Source of the DNA: Streptomyces violaceoruber
GTDB taxonomy: Bacteria; Actinomycetota; Actinomycetes; Streptomycetales; Streptomycetaceae
Reading direction: 5' to 3'
Length of the DNA stretch: 64,000 nucleotides
NCBI RefSeq assembly: GCF_033406955.1
Contig: NZ_CP137734.1
Span: 7,874,001-7,938,000 of the forward strand
Positions 25,862 to 33,849 of the stretch are shown in pieces. The position numbers and the translations under genes are program-made. Positions within the stretch are counted from its first letter, which is position 1, and each line of letters begins with the position of its first letter. Under the pieces are notes generated by a model that was not told the DNA's origin, did not search any database, and saw only the letters and a list, made by a program, of their open reading frames with translations.

Positions 25862-25873
25862 GCAAGCGCTTGC
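25862..25873. promoter_or_regulatory. LacI-type palindrome before ABC exporter
   Basis: GCAAGCGCTTGC is a perfect 12-bp palindrome with a central GCGC, 29 bp before the exporter ATG and just downstream of a possible -10 (TAGGAA, about 25847-25852). Confidence 0.55.
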
Positions 25874-25902
25874 CCCACTCGGTCACCAGGAGGACCACGC
25901 CG

Positions 25903-27672
25903 ATGGCGTCGTCGATGGAAAAGCCGCTCGATCACCGCTACCGGGGCGAACACCCGATACGCACGCTCGTCTACCTGTTCCGCGCCGACCGCCGCCGACT
26001 GGCCGGCGCGGTCGCCGTCTTCACCGTCAAGCACAGCCCGATCTGGCTGCTGCCCCTCGTCACCGCCGCCATCGTCGACACCGTGGTCCAGCACGGTCCG
26101 ATCACCGACCTGTGGACCAGCACCGGGCTCATCATGTTCATCCTGGTGGTCAACTACCCGCTGCACCTGCTCTACGTCCGCCTCCTGTACGGCAGCGTGC
26201 GCCGCATGGGCACCGCCCTGCGGTCCGCGCTGTGCACGCGCATGCAGCAGCTCTCCATCGGCTACCACTCGCGGGTCAGCGCGGGCGTGCTGCAGGCCAA
26301 GGTGGTCCGCGACGTGGAGACGGTGGAGCAGATGGTGCAGCAGACCGCCGAGACCGGGCTGGGCGCGTTCACCGTGCTGACCGGCGGCCTCGTCATCATC
26401 GGTGTGCGCACGCCGGAGTTCCTGCCCGTCTTCCTCGTCGTGGTTCCCGCGGCCTCCCTCCTCGTGGCCCGCCTCCGCGCCCGGCTGCGCACCCACAACG
26501 AACGCTTCCGCCACGAGGTGGAGACCCTGTCCTCCAGGGTCACGGAGATGACCCGGCTCATCCCGGTCACCCGGGCCCACGGTCTGGAGGGCAAGGCGCT
26601 GCGCCGCATGGACGGCACCCTGGACCGGCTGCTGACCTCCGGGATGCGCCTGGACCTGGTCAACGGCCGCTTCGGTTCGCTGTCCTGGGTCGTGCTCAAC
26701 GTGGTCGGCGTCGTGGTGCTCGCGGGCGCCGCGCTGATCTCGTACTACGACGTCTGGGGCGTCACCGCGGGTGACGTCGTCATGCTCAGCGCCTTCCTGA
26801 CCACCCTCACCAACTCCACGACGACGCTGGCGGGCCTCGCCCCCGTCATCACCAAGGGCCTGGAGTCCGTCCGCTCGGTAGGCGAGGTGCTGCAGGCCCC
26901 CGAACTGGAGGACAACGAGGGCAAGAAGGAGCTGACCGCACTGCGCGGAGCCGTCGCCTTCGAGGGCGTCGGGCACCTCTACGACAGCGACGGACGGCCC
27001 GCCGTCAGCGACTTCACCCTCTCCGTGGAGCCCGGCGAGACCATCGCGCTGGTCGGCGCGTCCGGCGCCGGCAAGTCCACCGTCCTGAACCTGGTGATCG
27101 GCTTCCTGCGGCCGACCTCGGGGCGGCTGCTGCTCGACGGCCACGACATGAACACCCTCGACCTGCGCACGTACCGGCGCTTCGTCTCGGTGGTGCCGCA
27201 GGAGTCCATCCTGTTCGACGGCACCATCCGGGAGAACGTCGCCTACGGCATGGACGAGGCCGACGAGGAGACGGTGCGCGGCGCCCTGCGCGACGCCAAC
27301 GCCCTGGAGTTCGTCGACCGGTTGCCGCGGGGACTGGACACCCTGGTCGGGGAGCACGGGGCCCGGCTGTCCGGCGGGCAGCGCCAGCGGCTGGCCATCG
27401 CCCGCGCCCTGATCAGGGACCCCCGGGTGCTCGTCCTCGACGAGGCCACCTCGGCGCTGGACACCCGCTCGGAGGCGCTCGTCCAGCAGGCGCTGGCCCG
27501 GCTGCTGCGCGGGCGCACCACCTTCGTCGTGGCGCACCGGCTGTCCACCGTGCGAGGTGCGGACCGGATCGTGGTGATGGGTGAGGGCCGCATCCAGGAG
27601 ATCGGCACGCACGAGGAACTGCTGGCCGGGGGAGGGGCGTACGCCGCACTCCACAGCGGTCAGGTCGCCTGA
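25903..27672 (+). CDS. ABC transporter half-exporter (fused permease and ATPase)
   Basis: A 589-residue type I exporter that should act as a homodimer. Six membrane segments lie in about 25-320; the ATPase domain is about 345-585 with Walker A VGASGAGKST, signature LSGGQRQRLA, Walker B VLVLDEATSALD and switch VVAHRLST. PTSG and ESILFDGTIRENVAYG complete the family pattern. The ATG at 25903 has an AGGAGG ribosome binding site. Substrate unknown. It stands alone between a terminator and gene debris, and the palindrome at 25862 suggests repressor control. Confidence 0.9.
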   Translation: MASSMEKPLDHRYRGEHPIRTLVYLFRADRRRLAGAVAVFTVKHSPIWLLPLVTAAIVDTVVQHGPITDLWTSTGLIMFILVVNYPLHLLYVRLLYGSVRRMGTALRSALCTRMQQLSIGYHSRVSAGVLQAKVVRDVETVEQMVQQTAETGLGAFTVLTGGLVIIGVRTPEFLPVFLVVVPAASLLVARLRARLRTHNERFRHEVETLSSRVTEMTRLIPVTRAHGLEGKALRRMDGTLDRLLTSGMRLDLVNGRFGSLSWVVLNVVGVVVLAGAALISYYDVWGVTAGDVVMLSAFLTTLTNSTTTLAGLAPVITKGLESVRSVGEVLQAPELEDNEGKKELTALRGAVAFEGVGHLYDSDGRPAVSDFTLSVEPGETIALVGASGAGKSTVLNLVIGFLRPTSGRLLLDGHDMNTLDLRTYRRFVSVVPQESILFDGTIRENVAYGMDEADEETVRGALRDANALEFVDRLPRGLDTLVGEHGARLSGGQRQRLAIARALIRDPRVLVLDEATSALDTRSEALVQQALARLLRGRTTFVVAHRLSTVRGADRIVVMGEGRIQEIGTHEELLAGGGAYAALHSGQVA

Positions 27673-28048
27673 ACGCGTCCGAGTCCCTCCCGCACACCCA
27701 CGCGGACGGCATCCGCCGGTACGGCACCATCCGGACCGCCGCCCGGAGCGGCCGGTGGCTCTCGTCGACGCCGACGACATCGCCGACGTCGCCGTGCACG
27801 CCCTCACCGACGACCGCGCACCGAACACCGATCTCGTCCTCACGGCCCCCGAGGCCCTCGACCACGACGGGATCGCCGCCGTCCGCACCCGGGCCGGCGG
27901 CAGGCCGGTCGTCCACCGCCTCCTGACTACCGAGGAGTTGCGCGCCCTCCTCGCGAGCGGAGCGCCGCCGGACTTCGCCGCGCTCCTCGTCGGCCTGGAC
28001 CCGGCGATCGTCCAAGGGACGGAGGACCGCACCACCGACACCGTCTAA
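27673..28048 (+). pseudogene. Remnant of an NmrA-like NAD(P)-binding protein
   Basis: Only the C-terminal part of the family is present. VALVDADDIADVAVHALTD (from about 27755), DLVLTAPEALDHDGIAAV and the ending LLVGLDPAIVQG-EDRTTDTV match the NmrA/ergot-alkaloid-type oxidoreductase C terminus. Upstream, a different frame (about 27672-27750) reads ADGIRRYGTIRTAARSG, which fits the preceding part, so a frameshift near 27750 is likely. The frame ends at a TAA (28046-28048), while the next codons still read V-T-G-R-P-P-R, a conserved continuation. The Rossmann N-terminal half is missing. No start codon or ribosome binding site fits. Confidence 0.65.
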
Positions 28049-28212
28049 CGCGTCACCGGCCGCCCGCCGCGCGCCGTTCGGGAGGTGGTGGAAAGGGAGT
28101 CGACGGGGCGTTGAACGCCCGGATCCGGTCAATTGCGGGCGAGGGCGGGCACGGTGCGATTGTGACGGCGGGGGCCGGGCATACGCAGCGAAAGTCGAGA
28201 GAGGGGCGCTTC

Positions 28213-28476
28213 GTGCTCGAACCGGACCCGAAGGTCGTCAGGGAGTTGCTGACGCGGTACGCAACGCTGCGGATCGCTCAGGCCGAGCGGCCGCGGCCCG
28301 CGGTGACGCGGGAACTGACGGACGTCAGTTACACACTGTGCGTGATGCTGGCGACGACCAGTGTCCACGAAGCGGTGGCGAGGGCGGACGCGCTGCTGCT
28401 CGCCAAGGGACGCGCGACACCGGAGGCGTGCCCGGCGGACGCCGACGGGAAGAGCGGCCTGTCACTGGCCGTGTGA
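28213..28476 (+). CDS. DUF5133 family protein
   Basis: An 87-residue protein. The conserved start, LEPDPKVVRELLTRYATL, is typical of DUF5133, followed by a helical middle (ELTDVSYTLCVMLATTSVHEAVARADALL) and a variable tail. Function unknown. The GTG at 28213 follows GAGAGGGG; the open frame upstream to 28111 has no good start. Its 3' end overlaps the convergent glxA-type pseudogene by 15 bp. Confidence 0.78.
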   Translation: MLEPDPKVVRELLTRYATLRIAQAERPRPAVTRELTDVSYTLCVMLATTSVHEAVARADALLLAKGRATPEACPADADGKSGLSLAV

Positions 28477-29459
28477 CACCGCGAGCGGGGCCTCGGAGCC
28501 GTCCGGCGACGCGGAGGTCTTCGCCCGGAAGGCGGCGCGACAGGCGTAGGGCGTGGTGCCCACCACCCGGCGGAACCGCTCGCGGAAGGCCGTGGAGGAG
28601 CCGAAACCCGCCTGCCTGGCATCCGTTCGACCGACTGGTCCCCGCTCTCCAGCAGGTACTGGGCGCGCACCCGGGCCTGCAGCAGCCACTGCAGGGGAGT
28701 GGTGCCGGTCTGCTCGCGGAACCGGCGGCTGAAGGTGCGCTCGCTCATGCCCGAACGCGCCGCCATCGCCCCGAGGGCGACCTCCCCGGCCAGATCGTCC
28801 TCGATCCACCGGAGAACAGGCTCCAACGCCCCTCGGCACCGGCGGATGCTCGTGCACGATGAACTGGGCCTGCCCGCCCTCCCGTTCCAGTGGTACGACA
28901 CACATGCGGGCGGCCTGCGCGGCCACGGCCGGCCCCAGGTCCCGGCGGATCATGTGCAGGCACATGTCCAGCCCGGCGGCCGCGCCCGCCGAGGTGAGGA
29001 TCTGCCCGTTGTCGACGTAGAGGACGTCCGGACGTACGTCCACCCGCGGGTGACGGCGGGCCAGTTCCGCGGCCGCCATCCAGTGGGTGGTGGCCCGCAG
29101 CCCGTCCAGCAACCCGGCCCGGGCGAGCAGGGAGGCGCCCACGCACACCGACGCGATCCGCGTCCCCGCGCCGGCCGCCCGGCGCAGCGCTTCGAGGACG
29201 CGGTCGGACGGCGGGCCGGACTCCTCGGAACGCCCCGGCACGATGATCGTGTCCGCGGTCTCCAGCGCTTCCAGACCCCGTTCGATCCGGAAGGCGAGTC
29301 CCTCGGTGCGCACCTCGGCCGACTCCGCGCACAGGGTCACCCGGTAGGGGCTGCGGCCGTCGGGCAGCCGTGTCCAGTCGAAGGCCTGCATGGGCGCCGC
29401 CATTCGAACGGCACCACGTCGTCGAGGACCAGGATCGCGACCGAGTGCGTGCGGAGCAG
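28462..29459 (-). pseudogene. GlxA-type AraC-family regulator broken by three frameshifts
   Basis: The family has an N-terminal DJ-1/PfpI domain and C-terminal AraC helix-turn-helix. All parts are present but in different frames. HSVAILVLDDVVPFE is read upstream of 29405, then AAPMQAFDW onward in another frame (shift near 29403-29406). The frame shifts again near 28830, where AQFIVHEHPPVPRG passes into LEPVLRWIEDDLAGE. It shifts back near 28620, between SVER and RQAGFGSSTAFRERFRRVVG. The natural start is also unclear: a CTG sits where a start would be expected near 29459. Either a true pseudogene or repeated sequencing error; three independent shifts in one gene favour decay. Confidence 0.75.
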
Positions 29460-29644
29460 CTTAGGCGGGTTCCCGCCGGCCGCAGAAGGCGAGGTGGAAC
29501 CCGGGTCTGCTCGCCGTCCCCCGGTGGAGGCACTGGCGAGATCCCGTCGGAAGCTGTCGTTTCGGCCGCTGGGCGACCGCTCGCCGTCTTCCTACCGTTG
29601 TTCTCGATCACCGCATCGCCCGATCCCCCCCCGGAGCTCGCCCC

Positions 29645-30139
29645 ATGACCAAGATCCTGCTGTCCCTCCACGTCCTGGCGGCCATCGTCGCCGTCGGACC
29701 GGTCACCGTCGCGGCCAGCATGTTCCCGGCCGCCGCCCGGCGGGTGCCGGTGGCCGCGACCGTCGGGGGAGCGGACGGGGCGGCAGCCGGGGACGCCGGA
29801 GGCGTCGGTACCGTCCGGCTGCTGCACCGCATCTGCCGGGTCTACGCCGGTCTGGGCATCGCGGTGCCGGTCCTGGGCTTCGCCACCGCCGCCGCGATGG
29901 GCGTGCTGTCGGACGCCTGGCTCGTCGCGTCCATCACCCTCACGGCCGTCGCCGCGGGACTCCTGGCCGCCTTCGTGCTGCCGCGCCAGGAGGAACTGCT
30001 GGAGGAACTGGCCGACGGGCGGCCGGTCGAACGGGCCCGCACGGCTCGGCTCGCCATGTTCACCGGCGTGTTCAACCTGCTGTGGGCGACCGTGACCGTC
30101 CTCATGATCGTGCGGCCCGGCTCCACGACCGGTGCCTGA
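29645..30139 (+). CDS. Small integral membrane protein, DUF2269-like
   Basis: A 164-residue protein with four hydrophobic segments (about 3-25, 60-85, 92-112, 140-158). It begins with LLSLHVLAAIVAVGPVTVAASMFPAAA, resembling DUF2269-type membrane proteins that start LxxLHxLxAxxxxG. Between segments 1 and 2 is a Gly/Ala-rich insertion. The ATG at 29645 follows CCCGGAG. Function unknown; the 185 bp upstream, next to the pseudogene 5' end, must hold its promoter. Confidence 0.7.
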   Translation: MTKILLSLHVLAAIVAVGPVTVAASMFPAAARRVPVAATVGGADGAAAGDAGGVGTVRLLHRICRVYAGLGIAVPVLGFATAAAMGVLSDAWLVASITLTAVAAGLLAAFVLPRQEELLEELADGRPVERARTARLAMFTGVFNLLWATVTVLMIVRPGSTTGA

Positions 30140-30247
30140 GCTGCCGTTCACATCCTGGCGGAATGCGCACCACTACGTGAACGGGCGCCTAGACTGCTCA
30201 GTCGCGCCTCCGTGCGGGGGCGGACGACACGAAAGGCACGTTGACGG

Positions 30248-30463
30248 GTGTTCCAGGATTCCCCCATCTACGACCGACTCGTCGCCGAACGCGGTGACGT
30301 CCCCGAGCAGGTGCGGCGGGACGCCGAGCGTGTGAGCAGGGAACTGGAGGTGGTCATGCGTCCGCTGCGCGCCCCCGGGCACCTGCCCGGCGCCGAGCGC
30401 CAGCCGTCCCCCGGCGCCGGCTGGCAGCGCACCGCCCTGCTGCCCGGTCCGCGCCCGCACTGA
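30248..30463 (+). CDS. Small hypothetical protein, 71 residues
   Basis: The N-terminal half, FQDSPIYDRLVAERGDVP, is well ordered and followed by a helix (EQVRRDAERVSRELE); the C-terminal half is Pro/Gly-rich. I remember similar short proteins in streptomycetes but no function. GTG 30248 is 11 bp after AAAGG; a TAGACT -10-like element lies at 30190-30195. It ends 15 bp before the convergent ATP-grasp gene; I see no reason to link it to the peptide pair. Confidence 0.6.
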   Translation: MFQDSPIYDRLVAERGDVPEQVRRDAERVSRELEVVMRPLRAPGHLPGAERQPSPGAGWQRTALLPGPRPH

Positions 30464-30478
30464 CGGCCGCACCCGGCA

Positions 30479-31465
30479 TCACCCGACCGCCGCCGCGTCG
30501 GGACCGCCCGGCTCCACCGCGTCCGCCGCGCCGGGCCGGGCCAGCCACTCGGCGATGGTGCGGGCGATCGGCTGGCCGGTGTCCACCTCGACGAAGCCGA
30601 ACTGCCCGGACTGGTTGCATTCGAGGAACCACCAGGTGCCGTCGCCGTCCTCGGCGAAGTCGAGGGCGCCGTAGGCCAGTCCGGCCGCCCGGAGGTAGGC
30701 GCGGACCCCCTCGGCGACACGCGGGGGCACCTCGGTCGGCCGCCACGGCTCGCCCGACCCGGCGAAGCGGACGTCCACCTCGTCGGGGTCCAGGCTCGCG
30801 AGTGCCGTCTTGCGGGCGGCCAGCAGCTCCTCGCCGACGGCGGTCAGCCGGATGTCGGCCCGCTTGGCGACCCGGCGTTGCAGCAGTGTCGGGCCGTGCG
30901 CGACGGCGGAGAAGTCGGCCTCGGGCGGAACCCGGCTGGTCGGCACCGCCAGCGGCGGATCCTGCGGGTGGGCGCCCGAGACGGGCTTGACCACCAGATC
31001 CGGGTAGCGCTCGGCGAACTCGCGCGCCGCCCGCGGAAACGTCGTGATCAGCGTCGCCGGCACGGGCAGCCCGCACCGCTGGGCGAGACGCAGCTGCCAG
31101 GGCTTGTACCTGGCCCGGTGCGCGGCGTCGGGCTGGTTCATCCAGCGTGCTCCCGAGCCGCGGAGCATGCCGTACAGCGCCTGACCGGCCTCCTCGGTCA
31201 GCCACGCGGACGGCTCGGCGGCCCGCGTGGCCGCGCCCCCCGGCCTGCGCACCCAGACGGACCGCAGCCCCCCGATGCTCACCAGGCGGCCCCCCGAGGA
31301 CAGATGGCCCCGGAAGGAGCCGTGCACGAACTCGCCGGAGAGGGCGACGGAGTCGGTGAGGTCGGCGGGGTCCAGCCGGACCACCGGCACCCCCGACGCG
31401 TTCAGGTGCACCACCACCATGTCGGCGGTGACGTCCTCTTCACTGGTCAGGATCAACACGGTCAT
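30479..31465 (-). CDS. tgmB: ATP-grasp ribosomal peptide maturase (graspetide ligase)
   Basis: A 328-residue ATP-grasp enzyme of the MvdC/MvdD/TgmB group that forms ester or amide crosslinks between side chains of a precursor peptide. It opens with TVLILTSEEDVTADMVVVHL, as in this group. The ATP-grasp core includes DLVVKPVSGAH (near 177), the middle TLLQRRVAKRADIRLT and the metal-binding end WFLECNQSGQFGFVE (Glu and Asn). Its start is 15 bp after the tgmA stop on the same strand, so the pair is one operon. No methyltransferase gene, which often accompanies such pairs, is nearby. Confidence 0.88.
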   Translation of the reverse strand: MTVLILTSEEDVTADMVVVHLNASGVPVVRLDPADLTDSVALSGEFVHGSFRGHLSSGGRLVSIGGLRSVWVRRPGGAATRAAEPSAWLTEEAGQALYGMLRGSGARWMNQPDAAHRARYKPWQLRLAQRCGLPVPATLITTFPRAAREFAERYPDLVVKPVSGAHPQDPPLAVPTSRVPPEADFSAVAHGPTLLQRRVAKRADIRLTAVGEELLAARKTALASLDPDEVDVRFAGSGEPWRPTEVPPRVAEGVRAYLRAAGLAYGALDFAEDGDGTWWFLECNQSGQFGFVEVDTGQPIARTIAEWLARPGAADAVEPGGPDAAAVG

Positions 31466-31480
31466 TCTCGACGACCCGTG

Positions 31481-31672
31481 TTAGTCGTCGAAGTGAGTCT
31501 TCGACCCCGCGGTGGAGGTCGTGGTCCCCAGTTCTCTCAGCAGCGCGTGGTCGCAGGCGGCCACCCGCCCGTCGAGGAGCACGTTCAACTGCAGCCCGGA
31601 GTCGTAGACGTACGGAGTGGTGGCTTCCAACTCCACTGCCGGCCGTGCGTAGTTGAGCGCGAACGGTTGCAT
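31481..31672 (-). CDS. tgmA: Putative ATP-grasp-modified RiPP precursor
   Basis: A 63-residue precursor peptide. The leader-like part PFALNYARPAVELEATTP (3-20) and YDSGLQLNVLLDG match the TgmA family (ATP-grasp targeted peptides). The C-terminal core is TTTSTAGSKTHFDD (50-63): Thr/Ser hydroxyls and Lys as nucleophiles with two terminal Asp as acceptors, suitable for omega-ester or amide rings. The ATG at 31672 follows AGGGAGAG. A TATAAG -10-like element lies about 90 bp upstream (31761-31766 on this strand). The mature product and its activity are unknown. Confidence 0.85.
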   Translation of the reverse strand: MQPFALNYARPAVELEATTPYVYDSGLQLNVLLDGRVAACDHALLRELGTTTSTAGSKTHFDD

Positions 31673-31791
31673 CGTCTCTCCCTAGTCGGTGCTGCGCCGA
31701 TCAGAAGACGGTCCCTTTGCGCCGTCGTCTGGTCCGCCGACTTCCTTCGGCTTCCAGAGACTTATACGAATCGAACGGGTGATTGGTTTCC

Positions 31792-32112
31792 TTACGCTGC
31801 GTAATCACCGGGCGGGCCGGTGGTCCGCCGCCGTTCCGCGGGGCCGTGCCGGCCCCCGGTCGCGCCGCGCGCGGACCGCAGGGCGAGGAGCAGTACGCCG
31901 ATGTCGTCCAGGTAGACCGGATCGGGCAACAGGTCGGCCGGGAGGACCAGGTAGAGGACCGCCCCCCAGAACACCCAGCGGGGGCCCGTCGGAAGCCCGG
32001 CCCGCCTGAGGTCCCGTCGGGTGCGCACCAGGCGCACCAGGACGGCGACCGCCGCCGCGAGGACGAGCGCCGCGAGCAGCACCGCCACGACGATCACTGT
32101 GGTCGTATCCAC
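31792..32112 (-). CDS. DUF1232 (YkvA-type) membrane protein
   Basis: A 106-residue protein with one N-terminal membrane segment (about 5-27) and the DUF1232 motif WGAVLYLVLPADLLPDPVYLDDIGVLLLAL (about 54-83), where the PxDLLPD...DD pattern is diagnostic. Function unknown. The GTG at 32112 follows GGAGGAGGGGG. It is divergent from the 485-residue protein and 119 bp upstream of tgmA on the same strand; a separate promoter for tgmA seems likely. Confidence 0.8.
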   Translation of the reverse strand: MDTTTVIVVAVLLAALVLAAAVAVLVRLVRTRRDLRRAGLPTGPRWVFWGAVLYLVLPADLLPDPVYLDDIGVLLLALRSARGATGGRHGPAERRRTTGPPGDYAA

Positions 32113-32316
32113 GGCCCCCTCCTCCGGCGCGCGGTGCACGCCTCCCTACCCGGATGCCCGCCGGCGGCGTCGGCAAGACCGCGGGACGGGTTCTCTCATC
32201 CCTGTGGCCCACCCGGAGTGGCACGGCGTCGTGGACGTGCCTAGTAATGGCAGCACACAGCGCGAGTCGCATGTCGGGGACGCAGGGCGGCCGCACCCCC
32301 ACCACACGGAGAGATC

Positions 32317-33774
32317 ATGACCACCGGCTCTTCATCATCCCGCTCGCCCGAGTACGCCATATCCGCCCTGGACCTGCCCACCGGGGAGACGACCACGACC
32401 ACCGGCACGGCGCGACCGCCGGGCACGGAAGCCGAGGCACGGGCCTCTTCCGCCCGGCCCTCGCCCGAGCAGGAGAGCGACATCTGGGACGTCGACTTCG
32501 ACGATGCCGACCTGCCCGAACCGGAGCCCGACCCCGACCTCCCCGCCTCCGGCCTCCCCGCTCCCGACGGCCCCGGCCCCCGCGCGCTCGATGCCGACGC
32601 CGGCCCGGCCCCTGCCGCCGGCGCGGACGCCGACGCGGCCCACGGGTACGGCGATCCCGTCGGCGACCTCGTGCGCGCCGCCGTGGCCGACCGGCCGCTG
32701 GACGAGGTCGTCGACCTGATCACGACGCTGGAGCGGTCACCCCAGTACGCACAGGCCACGGTCGACGCGCTCCGCGCGGTCGGCGTGAACCGGTCCGTGG
32801 AGGACGTGACCCGGCTGGTCGGTCTGCTGACCCGGCCGCCGCGCCAGTCCGACAGCGCGGACGAGGCGATCCGGGCCGCCGCGGAGTGCCGCTCCGTGGA
32901 GGACGTGACCCGGCTGATGGCGCTGCTGCACCGCACGCCCCTGGAACCGCACTGCGGTCAGGCGGCCGTGCGCGCCGCCGCCACCGGCCGGCCCGTGGAG
33001 GAACTGGTCGAACTGATCGGCCGGCTCGCCGAGAGCGGCCACATGCGCCCGGAGCGTCCCGACGCCCGGCGGCTGCGGGCGGACCGGGACGCGGCCGACG
33101 AGGACGACGGAGACGGGCGCGCGCCCCGGTCGGCGGGGCGCGGCGGCACCTCCGCCGGAGCGGACCGCCGCGGCCGTGAACGCCGCAGGCCGCCACGCCC
33201 GTTCCGCCGGGGACGTGACCGTGACGAGACCCGCGCCGCACGCGACCGCGACCGGGCCCGTACCGCGCGCGACCGCGACCGGGCCCGGGCGGTGCGCGAC
33301 CGGGACAAGGCCCGGGCGGTGCGCGACCGCGCGGCACGGCGGGCCGCCCGCGGTCCGGCCTGGCCGGCCTGGCTCACCGTCGCGGTCCTGGCCGGGTGCG
33401 GCGTCGCCTACTTCCCGCTGCACCGCGGTGACGCCTCCGCACCGGCCTACGGGGTGGCGCTCGGCCTGTCGGCGCTGTGCCTGGTGCTCGCCCTGCTGCT
33501 GACCGTGCGCCCGGCCGTGCCGATGCTCGCCGCCGCGGTGGTGGGACCGGCGGCACTGGCCGCGGCCAAGCTCTACGGCAGCGCCACCCCCTCGGCGCGG
33601 GTGACCCCGGTCACGGACCTCACGCTGGCACCGGTCTGGGTCGCGGTCGCCGTGGCCGTGGCGGCCTCGCTCGTCGCGCTCATGGCACTGTGCGTGCGGG
33701 TGGCCTCGCAGGACTCCGCCCGACGCCGGCCGACCCGCCCGGTGGCCGTGTCCAGCCGCACCGCCGCGGACTGA
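32317..33774 (+). CDS. Membrane protein with 33-residue helical repeats and charged coiled segment
   Basis: A 485-residue protein in four parts: a disordered acidic N terminus (1-110); three and a half repeats of about 33 residues (about 118-240), each starting R(P/S)(L/V)(D/E)E/DV; an Arg/Asp-rich stretch of octad-like ARDRDRAR repeats (about 295-345); and three membrane segments (about 352-455). No enzyme motif. The ATG at 32317 follows GGAGAG. The architecture suggests a membrane-anchored scaffold with a nucleic-acid or phospholipid-contacting basic region; this is inference. It ends at a terminator facing the molybdenum enzyme operon. Confidence 0.75.
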   Translation: MTTGSSSSRSPEYAISALDLPTGETTTTTGTARPPGTEAEARASSARPSPEQESDIWDVDFDDADLPEPEPDPDLPASGLPAPDGPGPRALDADAGPAPAAGADADAAHGYGDPVGDLVRAAVADRPLDEVVDLITTLERSPQYAQATVDALRAVGVNRSVEDVTRLVGLLTRPPRQSDSADEAIRAAAECRSVEDVTRLMALLHRTPLEPHCGQAAVRAAATGRPVEELVELIGRLAESGHMRPERPDARRLRADRDAADEDDGDGRAPRSAGRGGTSAGADRRGRERRRPPRPFRRGRDRDETRAARDRDRARTARDRDRARAVRDRDKARAVRDRAARRAARGPAWPAWLTVAVLAGCGVAYFPLHRGDASAPAYGVALGLSALCLVLALLLTVRPAVPMLAAAVVGPAALAAAKLYGSATPSARVTPVTDLTLAPVWVAVAVAVAASLVALMALCVRVASQDSARRRPTRPVAVSSRTAAD

Positions 33775-33800
33775 CCGCCGCCGCCCGACCCCCGCACCGC

Positions 33801-33836
33801 GTGGTCCGCGCCGGACGGTGAACCGGCGCGGACCAC
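33801..33836. terminator. Bidirectional terminator hairpin
   Basis: A perfect 14-bp stem (33801-33814 and 33823-33836), loop 8 nt, between the 485-residue protein gene and the convergent molybdenum hydroxylase large subunit. Confidence 0.85.
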
Positions 33837-33849
33837 CACGTGTCCGTCG

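Noticed and set aside
28329..28901. Second frame of the glxA-type region as an independent AraC gene
   Set aside because: It contains only the middle part of the helix-turn-helix domain and starts inside conserved family sequence; it is a frameshifted piece of one gene.
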